Assembly (NCBI RefSeq): GCF_032854445.1
Contig: NC_088307.1
Location: forward strand, 10,304,017-10,368,016
Source of the DNA: Liolophura sinensis
Lineage: Eukaryota > Mollusca > Polyplacophora > Chitonida > Chitonidae
Direction: 5' to 3'
Length of the DNA stretch: 64,000 bases
The position numbers were made by a program, and so were the translations under genes. Under the pieces are notes generated by a model, which was not told where the DNA came from, ran no database searches, and worked only from the letters and a program-made list of their open reading frames with translations. This document shows, in pieces, positions 45,256 through 57,800 of this stretch; positions within the stretch are counted from its first letter, which is position 1, and each line of letters opens with the position of its first letter.

Positions 45256-45330
45256 TTTTTAGTGCAATTTTCATAAATTCTACTGAGTACATGCTGTAGT
45301 GTAAGGTGCGGGCTGTTCTCATTATTGGTA

Positions 45331-45478
45331 TATTTATTTATTTATTTATTTGATTGGTGTTTTACGCCACACTCAAGAATATTTCACTTATACGACAGCG
45401 GCCAGCATGGTGGGAGGAAACCGAGCAGAACCCAAGGTAAACCCACAACCAGGTTGCTGAAAGAGCTTCCCACTTACA
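45331..45478 (-). mobile_element. SINE family 1, 5'-truncated
   Basis: (TTTA)n tail, TTTTACGCCACACTCAAGAA, GCGGCCAGCATGGTGGGAGG, then AACCAGGTTGCTGAAAG. Confidence 0.9.
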
Positions 45479-45664
45479 CATTAAAGGTATAACCAGTGAG
45501 CATGCACGCTCATCATTTCGTCATGTATTACATGTACCAGGCGTTTATAGGGTGCAGTAAGCATGTCTAGGCAAGCAGGTGTGGTCTTGCATGAAGGTCA
45601 TTGTGGACAACTTGCCTTCAACAAATGTAGCATGCATATTATCACACGTGGCGTGTACTATCAA

Positions 45665-45768
45665 TACCTTGGTTTCCTCCACCCATAAAACTGGTTGCCA
45701 CCATATAAGTGAGAATCTTTTCATAATTAGGGCATTACACAAAAATGAAATAAATAAATAAATAAACA
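45665..45768 (+). mobile_element. SINE family 1, diverged 3' half
   Basis: TTGGTTTCCTCCACCCATAA, GCCACCATATAAGTGAGAAT, tail AAATAAATAAATAAATAAAC. Confidence 0.75.
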
Positions 45769-45879
45769 TGTCTACCTGTTTCTTTGTTTCATACACTAAA
45801 CTAATATGACTTTTTTGGCTTCCTGCAGATTTAGACAACTAACTTTCAAGCTTGTGAGACAATCTGCCCACAAATCATA

Positions 45880-45955
45880 GTCGGTTTCCTCTGGGCTCTG
45901 CTCGGTTTCCATTGTATAAGTGAAATCTTTTTGAGTATGAAATAAATCAATAAAT
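45880..45955 (+). mobile_element. SINE family 1, deleted 3' half
   Basis: GTCGGTTTCCTCTGGGCTCT, then TTTCCATTGTATAAGTGAAA and AATAAATCAATAAATAA. The CTCCCACCATAATG block is missing. Confidence 0.8.
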
Positions 45956-46909
45956 AATCTTCTATTTTTATCATAACTCTCACTTAATCAGAAAAGGTCT
46001 TCCACAAAATTATCAAAATCAAAGACAAGTACCACATTTTGGAGGGTAATTTCAAGTTTATTACTGTAGCACTTCTTTCAGTTGTTGTAGCAAAAACGTT
46101 CACTCACCAATCCATGTTCAAACAGCCTTTCACACAAACATACATGTAGCAATAAATAAGACAATTCCACTTTTACAAATAACAGTCCGCAAGGAAGAAA
46201 TGATGTTCTGTGACATCTCATTGGTGAAATAAAGTCTAGAACATACGCGATTGGTTAATTTATAAAAGACACAGAGCAGGTAAGTCTTCATACAAATTTG
46301 ATTGGTTACAAAAGCAAGGGCACCAGCCAATGGGATGTTTGCTACTGTTCTACTGCTTAAAAAAATGCAGAGAGCAAACATGAATGGCACTTTATACAGA
46401 ACTGTCATTATGCAATTACAATAACGATCATCTCATTGGTAACGTTCTGTACAGGCTGTTGTACACAAACACTACTAAACTGCATGGCATAAAAGTATGT
46501 TAAGTTTTTTTGGCACAACTTTTGTCTTGTTTTTTGTCTCATACCTTCCATAGCAACACAGGACCGTGTTCTACAAACTAACCATAATACAGACAATCTA
46601 ATTAAGCAAAGCATACTGTAACCTTAGTTAATTTAAAACAAGCTCTGGACTAATTTTCATCCCTGCTTGCATGAAGTTTAGCATTAGTGATGAAAAAATC
46701 TGGTGTGGGGAAAACAACCACAAAAACAAAATTCAAATGAATAAAAAAAATCCTTAAAATCTGTTAAGTCAAAAGTTTTACATAAATCTTGCTCTTCATT
46801 AGAAATTTGAATCTCAAAATGAATTCAGAACAGCTTAATTTAAGCTCTCATTATCATCAAGTCATGTGTGTCACTTAAAATATTCCAGAAAATGATGCAA
46901 TGGGATTCC
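45956..46909. other. Intergenic, nothing recognised
   Basis: AT-rich, no exon on either strand that I can support. Confidence 0.4.
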
Positions 46910-47104
46910 GGCCCTCTACAAAGGGAAGTAAACCATGCACCTCTCTTGTAACAGCAACAGCAATCCCCTCTACTTATATGATTAACAATTCTTGTGATTC
47001 CCAATCATCATGAATAATCATGAATGACATTGTTCAACATTCAAGTAGTTATTGGGCAATGCGGGTTTATGAGTTGTAAGATTTGCTTCCCTTTGTAGAG
47101 GGCC
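46910..47104. mobile_element. 195-bp element with near-perfect terminal inverted repeats
   Basis: Left end GGCCCTCTACAAAGGGAAG at 46910, right end CTTCCCTTTGTAGAGGGCC ending at 47104: a perfect 19-bp inverted repeat that continues with one mismatch to 23 bp. No coding capacity. The sharp ends suggest a young MITE. No target-site duplication is obvious. Confidence 0.8.
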
Positions 47105-47807
47105 AGACGACCTCATTCAAAATCCAGACACAATAGAATACATGTAACTGTAAACATCCTACAAATAAGTGTATAAAAGTTAAATAAAAAAGCAGAAATT
47201 GTAATTTACTATAATAGTAAACACTGATACATTAATGGGAAATATAACAATCTCAATGTGATAAACCAAAGAAAAAAGAATAAGTTTCTTTGTGAAATGC
47301 AATGATGGTGTACATCTGTTTAAATGACAGTTTTTACTTGAAATACTTAAACATGACAAATTATTATACTTGAAGAATAAAAATCTTCAGGTGTTTAATT
47401 TATTTAATTTAATCCTTGGCTAACTGATTAATACTTTGGCTCAAGTTTTTAACATTCGAAAGACATGCCACCTGAATCAGTTCTGTTTACACGTGTGCCC
47501 CTGCTTATTTAAAGGGAAACATTACTACAATAAAAAAAAAATGTAAATGGAATAATTTCAACTGTGACAGTTTTATAATAAAGCCATAAATGCTAACCAG
47601 GCTAACAATTTGCAATCCTACATGTAGAGAGATAGACTATAGATTTTGTGGTTGACACACATTAAAAGGCTCAGAATAAAATGCAACCCATCATAATAAA
47701 AATCAGAAAATTTATAGTATACTGCACTCAGCAGTTTATCCCAGTTATACACCACCACCATTCAGTCATAATTTCTGGCCTGTTTTAATACATTTATCGG
47801 TATAATT
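47105..47807. other. Intergenic, nothing recognised
   Basis: Low-complexity AT-rich sequence. Confidence 0.4.
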
Positions 47808-48060
47808 GATTTATTTATTTATTTATTTGATTGGTGTTTTACACTCGTGAATATTTCACTTATACAACGGCGGCCAGCATTATGGTTGGTGGAAACTGAG
47901 CAGAGCCCACGGGAAACCCACGACCATCCGCAGGTTGCTGGCAGACCTTCCCACGTACAGCCGGAGAGGAAGCCAGCATGAGCTGGACTTGAACTCACAG
48001 CGACTGCATTGGTGAGAGACTCCTGGGTCGTTACGCTGCCCTAGCGCGCTAACCCGGTAA
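47808..48060 (-). mobile_element. SINE family 1, nearly full length
   Basis: (TTTA)n tail, CTCGTGAATATTTCACTTAT, GGCCAGCATTATGGTTGGTG, GAGCTGGACTTGAACTCAC, TAGCGCGCTAACCCGG. Only the last few bases of the head are missing. Confidence 0.95.
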
Positions 48061-48182
48061 TACCAAAGACAATCCAACACTATTTAATGTTTTCTGAGAA
48101 GACGTGGAGGGAAGGGGGAGGTAAACCAGGTTACCTTAACTCCCCCAGTTACCAAATAGAGAAGGGTGGCCAAAGTCAAAGA

Positions 48183-48348
48183 TTTATTTATTTATTTATT
48201 TGATTGGTGTTTTACGCCGTACTCAAGAATATTTCACTTATACGACGGCGGCCAGCATTATGGTGGGAGGAAACTGGGTAGAACCTGGGGAAAACCCATG
48301 ACCATCCGCAGGATGCTGACAAACCTTCCCACGTACAGCCAGAAAGGA
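48183..48348 (-). mobile_element. SINE family 1, 5'-truncated, with clear target-site duplication
   Basis: Flanked by the exact 13-bp repeat CCAAAGTCAAAGA at 48170-48182 and 48349-48361. The head is missing up to AGCCAGAAAGGA, as expected of truncated target-primed reverse transcription. Its AATAAA repeats lie on the minus strand, in the sense direction of Drosha, about 510 nt after the Drosha stop. Confidence 0.96.
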
Positions 48349-48703
48349 CCAAAGTCAAAGAAGTTCAAAATCAAAAATTGTCATCAAATTTGTCTGCGTT
48401 TTCATGACTTAAATTTTCTTTGCTGTTAAAGGCACAAAAAAAATTTTTTTTTTTTAATGTAGAGCAATGAAAAGTTGATCAAAAACTTATTCTAATAATA
48501 ACGACAAAATAAATTTGTGATATGAGAATTCTTTGTTTGATACAACCCAGAAAACCAGCACAAAGTAACACTGGTTAGCCACAACAGACACTGATGAATG
48601 CGGTCCAATGACATATACATATAAGTGCATATCACATGCATTTCCTCTCTCTTGTTTACTGTTCTTGCAGACTGTGTTTTTATCAAGCAGTTTCAGGACT
48701 AAG

Positions 48704-48837
48704 TCACGGACTTTCTGGGCCACTATCCTTGACCTTGTTGTAGATTTCCTTCAAACTTCCGCTGTATTTCCGGGGACGTTTTTTCTTGTATTTTTTGGCC
48801 AAGAATCTCTTCTGATGCTCCAGAATGGGAAACAACT
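48704..48837 (-). CDS. DROSHA: DROSHA last coding exon: basic tail and stop
   Basis: Acceptor CGCTTTCAG. Reads [20 protein letters not shown], then [23 protein letters not shown] and TGA. (HQKRF(I/L)..KY) is the conserved end of the dsRBD. The tail after it is lysine-rich and ends differently from vertebrates. Confidence 0.95.
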
Positions 48838-51800
48838 CTGAAAGCGAGAAATGACAAAATTAGGTAGGGCTGAATAACAGAGTAAGAAAATCTCAAACTG
48901 AAAAATGACAAAATAAGGAAGGACTCGAAAAAAGAGTAAGAAAATCTGAAACAGAATAACAAACTATCAGGAGCAACTCTGACTTCTATTCAACCAGGCT
49001 CTCAGCTACATGTACATGTAGACTCTGAGATATGGAGCACTAAACCCTACCAATGTATATGTAGACTCTGAGATATGGAGCACTAAACCCTACCTATGTA
49101 TATGTAGACCCTGAGATAAGGAGCACTAAACCCTACCTATGTACATGTAGACCCTGAGATAAGGAGCACTAAACCCTACCTATGTATATGTAGACTCTGA
49201 GATAAAGAGTATTAAACCTCATCTATGTACATGTAGACTGAGATAACAACACTCAACCCCATCTATGTATATGTAGACTCTGAGATAAAGAGCATTAAAC
49301 CTCATCTATGTACATGTAGACTGAGATAAGAACACTCAACCCCACCTATGTATATGCAGAGATGAGGAGCACTAAACCCCATCTATGTACATGCAGAATG
49401 AGATAAACCCATTCTCATTTTATGACCCATCTTATCACGATTTCTGAAGAGTTTTCTCCCTTAAAACCAATCGTCACTAAGTAAGGTAAAACACAGGGGA
49501 GCCCATCAATTTAAGTAAGCATATCTTTTTCATTAGCCAAATAAAAAAAAAAACCACCCCTTCAACCGCCGCTATTTTTTCCGATAGCTCTTTGGAGAAT
49601 TTTTTAACAATGGCCTCAGATGAATGAAAATTTCAACCCCAAAAACTGCATTTTTAGATGCAAATATATGTCACAAAATATGATCGCTTGTGCTGAAACG
49701 TATGTTTTTCCAGAAGGATATACTTCTGCCTTACATAAAACACTTTTCTTTGATCAGCAGAACTGTCATGTAAAATGAGTATTGTAATTGTTTTAGTATG
49801 TTTGCAAGGTGTTTATTCAAACACATTCTGAGGGCATTATTCTGAACGGACTGGTAAAATTATACTTTTTATGAAACCCAATCAATGTAGTTTTGCCTCC
49901 AAAATCGAATTAAAAATGTGCAAATATTGCAATGAAAGTTGCTCTTTCATATGTGAAAAGATCGAGGAAATTTTAGGTCAAGTAATTACACAGCAGACCT
50001 TTCCCTCATAAAAACCATCTTCATTACAATACGTGTTTCAACTCAACACGCACAAAAATGTGCCCCCCAAATTGTCACAATGCTGACATTGCACACATCT
50101 GTACGTACTTACATCAATAGTTTCAGTGATGAAAACCTTCAGATTTCTCACTGTCTTTGCAATCAGAGGCTTGGTTATCATGTTATTATACACTGCAAGC
50201 CATATTCTTGTTACTGGTCTGATTTAGCTTTACATTTATTTATTTATTGATTGATTTGAATGGTCTTTTATGCCGTACTCAAGAATATTTCATTTATACG
50301 ACAGCAGCCAGCATGGCGCCAGGAAACTGGGCAGAGACCTTGGGAAACCGGCAACCATCAGCAGCTTGCTGGCTGACCTTCCCAAGGACGGCCGGAGAGG
50401 AAGCCAGCATGAGCTAGGCCCTTTACATTTAACATCCAGTATCACACTATATCTATTCATGCATATATCTGTCACAAGCTAACAAATTTCATATTTATTG
50501 ATTTATCCGAATGATGTTCTACACCGTACCCAAGAATATTTCACTTAGACACAGACAGCAAACATTATGGTGGGAGGGAAACAGGCATAAATTTCAAATT
50601 CCACATGAGCTTCACTTCTAACACTGCAGGCAGAGTTGTCTCACAACAACCATGACCACAGCATTGTAGTGAGGCAGAGTTGTCCCACAACAACCATGAC
50701 AACAATGTTGTAGTGAGGGAGAGTTGTCCCACAACAACCATGACAACAGCGTTGTAGTGAGGGAGAGTTGTCCCACAACAACCATGACAGCGTTTTAGTG
50801 AGGCAGAGTTGTCCCACAACAACCATGACAACAGCGTTGTAGTGAGAGTGAGTTGTCCCACAACAACCATGACAACAGCATTGTAGTCAGGGAGAGTTGT
50901 CCAAAAACAACCATGACCACAGCGTTGTAGTGAGGGAGAGTTGTCCCACAACAAACATGAAAGCGTTTTAGTGAGGCAGAGTTGTCCCACAACAACCATG
51001 ACCACAGCATTGTAGCGAGGCAGAGTTGTCTCACAACAACCATGAAGACAGCATTGTAGTGAGGGAGAGTTGTCCCACAACAACCATGATGACAGCATTT
51101 CAGTAAGGGAGAGTTGTCTCACAACAACCATGACAACAGCATTGTAGTGAGGGAGAGTTGTCCCACAACAATCATGATGACAGCATTTTAGTGAGGCAGA
51201 GTTGTCTCACAACAACCATGACAACAGCGTTGTAGTGACGGAGAGCTGTCTCACAACAACCATGACAACAGCGTTGTAGTGAGGGAGAGTTGTCCCACAC
51301 CAACCATGACAACAGCACTGTAGTGACGGAGAGCTGTCTCACAACAACCATGACAACAGCATTTTAGTGAGGCAGAGTTGTCCCACAACAACCATGACCA
51401 CAGCGTTGTAGCGAGGCAGAGTTATCTCACAACAACCATGACCACAGCGTTGTAGCGAGGCAGAGTTGTCTCACAACAACCATGACAACAGCATTGTAGT
51501 GAGAGAGAGTTGTCCCACAACAACCATGATGACAGTGTTTTAGTGAGGCAGAGTTGTCTCACAACAACCATGATGACAGCGTTTTAGTGAGGCAGAGTTG
51601 TCCCACAACAACCATGACAACAGCGTTGTAGTGAGGGAGAGTTGTCCCACAACAACCATGACAACAGCATTGTAGTGAGAGAGAGTTGTCCCACAACAAC
51701 CATGACCACAGCGTTGTAGCGAGGCAGAGTTGTCTCACAACAACCATGACAACAGCATTGTAGTGAGAGAGAGTTGTCCCACAACAACCATGATGACAGT

Positions 51801-54800
51801 GTTGTAGTGAGGCAGAGTTGTCTCACAACAACCATGACAACAGCATTGTAGTGAGGAGAGTTGTAATTAACAGTGTTACGGCCAGCTTACCTCTCCTATC
51901 ATTCAGAGCATTCATGGCTGCGGACATCTCTGCCTGTTGGATACTGTGTCCCGTCCCTGTGGCCAGACGCTCTCCCCGGAAATACACCGCCACTGTGTAC
52001 GTTCTGGTGTTGGTCGGCCCCGTCGACTCAATTACTCTGAAAACATCGAACAATCAGATGTAATAATAATACAAATAGCGTACAATGATCTTGAGGCCAA
52101 CTACCCACCTGGTTAAGGAACTCTATCAATGTCTTCCTGTCATTTAACCTGGACAACCCAGTAACCTTTCAAATGTGTGTCAAGGCTTGGGGCAATGTGT
52201 TCAGCCAATCAAAAAACATACCAACTGAGATTTGGCAAGCTGCTACTTTTTTTTTTTTTTACACACAAAGGGTTGCTAGTTAACAAAAAGGGACAGCAAT
52301 TTTATTAGTGGTAGTAGTTGTTTTCAAAAGCTGCATGCAAAATGTTTCTTTGGTTTTTTTTAGGGTAAAAGTGCAAGTTATTCTTGGGTAAAAATGCAAG
52401 TTTTTAGCATAAAAAGACGTAAAAATCCTTTATTCTTCTTCCACACTTTTCCCTTTTTTTTTTTCAACATGCAGCAAACAAATTTTTGTTTTGAATAAGT
52501 GGACAAAATCCTTTCGTTTCAGTGTGGTTTCAGCTCTACAGAGTAACCTCCCCTTGTACTCACTTGTAAGCAGGGATGTCTGGATCACCGCCATCCAGCT
52601 CTCTCAGGGTCAGACAGCACTGCTGAAGCTGAGATTTGGGATCATTCCAGTCCTGATTCAGGATGAAGTCCTGTGAACAATACAAACTAATCAGAATGAC
52701 TGGGGAAATGAAAACAGCATGTGTGCAGTACATGATAAGAACTATTACTGTATGTATTTTATTTATTTATTTGATTGGTGTTTTACGCCGTACTCAAGAA
52801 TATTTCACTTATATGACAGTGGCCAGCATTATCGTAGGTGAAATCGGGCAGACCCCTGGGGAAACCCGTGACCATCCGCATGTTGCCGACAAGACTTTCC
52901 CCATTTACGGCCGGAGAGGAAGCCTGCATGATCTGGACTTGAACTCTCAATGACTGCATTGGTAAGTATTACTGTAATTCTTCAACCTTTTTGCATGTTT
53001 GCAAAGTGTTTATTCAAGCATACACTGAAGGTATTATTCTGTGAAAATTATACTTTTTGTGAAGCCCTCAAATTGGCCAACCCAACCAATGCTTTGTCTC
53101 CAAAATCAAGTTGAAAATGTGCATAAATCTTACTGGAAGTTGCTCTTTCATATGGTTGAGGAATTGGGGTAAAACAAAGAATTATTAGAGTCTACTAAGA
53201 AGCCCTACAGGTCAGTCATTCGGTTGGTCAGCTGGTTAGTCAGCCGGTTGATCAGCTGGTTGATCAGCTGGTTGGTCAGCCAGTTGGTCAGCCCGTTGGT
53301 CAGCTGGTTGGTCAGCTGGTTGGTCAGCCAGTTGGTCAGCCAGTTGGTCAGCTGGTTGATCAGCTGGTTGGTCAGCCAGTTGGTCAGCCAGTTGGTCAGC
53401 TGGTTGGTCAGCTGGTTGATCAGCTGGTTGGTAAAATTTTAGCAATCCTTTGTCGCAGACTCCGAAGATTATCAATCCATTGATACCTGTGGAGTGTGGC
53501 AGCTAATTTATCACATAAAGGGAACAGAAGAGACAAGTCTATGTGAATTTGCCATTTGGATAATTACAAGTGACCAAAAAAAAAACAACAATAACTCGCT
53601 CATCCCATATTTCTGCCAGAGACATGTCTTGAGGGATGTTTTTAGCTGTTATTGCGAAATTGTGCTTTCCTTGTAACTAGCTTGGAGATTGAACATTATA
53701 TTCAACAACATTCCGGTGTCTCTGTGTACATGTAGCGTCGCGTGAATATATGTTTTCTCGAATGTATGGTAGGATTTTGATGAGATGTGGAGAGGAAAAT
53801 TGATTGATTTATTCACTTATTTGATTGGTGTTTAACGCCGTACTCAAGAATATTTCACTTATAATACGGCGCCCAGCATTATGGTGGGACGAAAGCGGGC
53901 AGAGCCCCGGGGGAGAGAGAGCAAAATTGTCATTGGAAGTTACAGGCCTTCATGAGTCATGTGGATTTGCAAACAGGGTTTGATCCATGTTGTCTAGGCG
54001 TTTCTTACACGTCAGGCTGAGGTAATTCTGCAGACCTTATTGTTTCTCTGCACCAGAAAGGGTTTTGCTAACGACGGAAAACCATTTTCAGATTGATCAA
54101 TTGAGGTTAGTGAATCATTTTGTGTTTTATAAGACAGACGTTGAATTACACTGGGTTAAACATGATGTAACATATCCGTCATTTTATGAGTTTCATAATT
54201 TTAATAATTATTTCTGAAAACCAGCAACACAGTTATGTGTATACATCATTAAAGCAACTAGTGGGGTGCGGAACTGTTACATGAGAACTGCTTTAAATAT
54301 GGACGTTATGTGTTCACTTATAGATAGAATATACATGTGGTACAGCTGTTGTGTTATCCAAGTGCGTTGTGTGGCAAAATAAGGTAATTATGCATATTGA
54401 GTACATTAAATTGTTTTTTTTTTTTTAATGCGCAACATCATTGTGATTAAGCAAGTTTTAGAAAAATATCAAAAATGCAAAGATGCTGAATGTGAACTGC
54501 TAAGACGGATATTATGTTCATACTTTCAAATAGCATATGTAGGGCAGTTTTAGCATTATACAAGAGGTTTAACAGCCAAAATAGCAAGATGTGGATTCAA
54601 GCAAGCTGGCAAATTTATCACAATTTTCAATGTTTCACGAGCCAAAGTATTAACTATTCCAGCCAGCGAAGTCTTGCTCAAATTTTATGAACACTTTAAG
54701 GGTGCAAACTTCTATTTCCAGATTCAATGTCTATTCAATAAAATGCATGGCAAATTTGTGCTGTATGCAAAAAAAAAAGTCTCATCTCTGGTTCAAGCTG

Positions 54801-57800
54801 AAAAATTAACTACTTTCCGTCAGAATGCCCCATAATGTCGGGATTTGGCACTACTTGTACCATCAGGTGCGGAATGTATAAAAATGTGCATGTATTAGGT
54901 TTGGTACCTGTAGGTGAAATGATAACACCTGTACAGACCGAGATCCTTGTTTGATGTTCAGCTTCATATGCGCTCCTTTTTAACAGAACTTGAAACTACT
55001 GGTACCATCAGGTGCCGCATGTATTAAAGTGTGCACATACTATGTTTGGTACCTCTGGATGCAATATTAAGAGATGTAAAGACCCGGTTCCCAGTTCGAT
55101 GTTCACATGCATATGCGCCCCCTCGTGTTGTAATTGGAAACTACTGGTACCATCAGGTGCGGCATGTTTTAAAGTGTGCACATACCATGTTTGGTACCTC
55201 TGGATGCAATATTAAGAGATGTAAAGACCCGGTTCCCAGTTCAATGTTCACATGCATATGCGCCCCCTCGTGTTGTAATTGGAAACTACTGGTACCATCA
55301 GGTGCCGCATGTATTAAAGTGTGCACATACTATGTTTGGTACCTCTGGATGCAATATTAAGAGATGGTAAGACCCGGTTCCCAGTTCGATGTTCACATGC
55401 ATATGCGCCCCCTCGTGTTGTAATTGGAAACTACTGGTACCATCAGGTGCGGCACGTATTAAAGTGTGCACATACCATGTTTGGTACCACTAGGTGCAAT
55501 ATTAAGAGATGGTAAGACCCTGTTCCCAGTTCGATGTTCATCTGCACATGTGCCCTCTAGCGTCATAATTGGAAACTACTGGTACCATCCGGTGCGGCAC
55601 GTATTAAAGTGTATATATACCATGTTTGGTACCAAAAGGTGCAATATTAAGAGCAGAATATTACAATAAATATTTGAAGTTAACTTCCACTTCCCAGTTC
55701 AATATTCAGATTTGAATATTGAACCAGGAACCGGGAACAGTTAGCTAAGTTCACACGTGAATGTCGGACTGGGAACTGGGAGCTAATTTCACTGACATGT
55801 TATACTGACATTTTGGACACCTGGCTTGTCTCCTGATGCTAACACAGGGAGTACCTGCAGCTGATTGCAGTTTTAGTGTCTTATGATTAACCTTACAGTG
55901 TAAGGGTCAAAAACCATGTATCTTAATAAAACAATATATACCATCTTTCCAGTGTTTTTTTTGGCACGAAAGCATTCATTACTCAAAATTACACCACTGA
56001 TAAATAACTAAAAAAAATTACAAATACATATGGTAAAGAATGAATTTATGCACAATTTGAAAGGAAATCAAAATTTACACACAATTCAAAATGAAATCCA
56101 ATTTTCACACAATTCGAAAGGGAATGAAATTGATACACAAAAAAAAGGAAATCAAATTTTGACACAATTTCAAAAGTAAATCAAATTTCCACACAATTCA
56201 AAAGCAAATCAAATTTCCACATAAAACAGAAGCGTACCTTGAGCCTGGGGAAGAAGCAGACTCCACAGAACACCTGGCAATACTCCAGGTCCTGATCAAT
56301 GAACAAAGCTCCTACAAAGGCTGAAACCGAAAGTGAAACTGAATCAGTGCACTGCTTTTCATTGTATACATGCATAATTCATAAATGTAGTGAACATGTT
56401 GATACAATGTATATAAGACTGGTTACCACAGTTATGTAATATCTACAATGCCAGTAAGCATGTTGACGAAATGTCTACAATACTATTCAGTATGTTGACG
56501 AAAAGGTCTACAATACTATTCAGCATATTGACGAAAAGATCTACAATACTATTCAGCATGTTGAAGAAAAGATCTACAATACTATTCAGCATGTTGAAGA
56601 AAAGATCTACAATACTATTCAGCATGTTGACGAAAAGATCTACAATACTATTCAGCATGTTGACGAAAAGGTCTACAATACTATTCAGCATGTTGATGAA
56701 AAGATCTACAATACTATTCTGCATGTTGAAGAGAAGATCTACAATACTATTCAGCATGTTGACGAGAAGATCTACAACACTTTTCAGCATGTTGACGAAA
56801 AGGTCTACAATACTATTCAGCATGTTGACGAAAAGGTCTACAATACTATTCAGCATGTTGACGAAAAGGTCTACAATACTATTCAGCATGCTGATGAAAT
56901 GTCTAAAATGAAATCAAAGGAATAGCATACGTGATCACATCAGGTATCGGAGCTGATGGTCAGAAAAAAGTCTGCACTTTCTCAATAAAGTCTGAAAATA
57001 CCTTTGCCAAACTACATTAGTAAAATCACCTATTTTCATGAAACCATTTGCTTTTTTTTTTCCAAGTTTTAAACAAAAGATTGTGAAATGAGCCAACCAG
57101 ATGAAAAATCTCATGCCTATTTCATGTAAGCCTGCATTATCCTACATTTTCTTGATTAAACAGGTTCTTGACAGGGCTACTGGATCTTCAGTACTGGCAA
57201 AGTATATTCAATACGTAACATGGAGATTTAACAATAGAATCTAGCCCATTCTAGCATTCAGGACCTTCATACTCAATCACCTACATATACATGTAATACT
57301 TGCTTTAAGTTTTACATAATTTTCATATACTGGTAATTGTATGAAAAAAAGCTATTTTACTTGCTTAGTTGAGTTTTCTGTACACGTGGTCTTTGTCATA
57401 TTTATTATATCATCTGTGGAAATGATTTTTATAGATCTTTTTAGACCTTTAACTATCAATATAAAACAGTCAATCAGTCCAAAAAAAACTGATATGCTAA
57501 TCATTAATATGACTATCTTCTGCTCACCTTCTAACAGATCTGCCTTTTCTTTGGTCTTCATTTTAATCTTGGCACCTCTCGCATCTGCATATATCACATA
57601 GTTTGTCATATCCAGGTCATCACAGACAATAGACTGGGTACGGTTGTTCACTAGGGAACTTCTCAACAGCTGAAACACAGGGAAATAGAAAAACATCATG
57701 CCTAGGTTTCGACTTACTGTCAACATTGAACAACACCTGAAATTTAACTTCTTACATTTATTCATCGCTGGTTTGTCTCTGTCTGTGAAATTGTTATGGA

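Noticed and set aside
50565-51131. 188-codon minus-strand frame in the Drosha intron
   Set aside because: Artefact of a 45/42-bp minisatellite.
53224-53475. Leu/Val/Ser/Trp and Ala/Asp/Gln/Pro repeat frames
   Set aside because: Twelve-base minisatellite.
56443-56911. Two ~147-codon frames on opposite strands
   Set aside because: Artefact of a 33-bp minisatellite.
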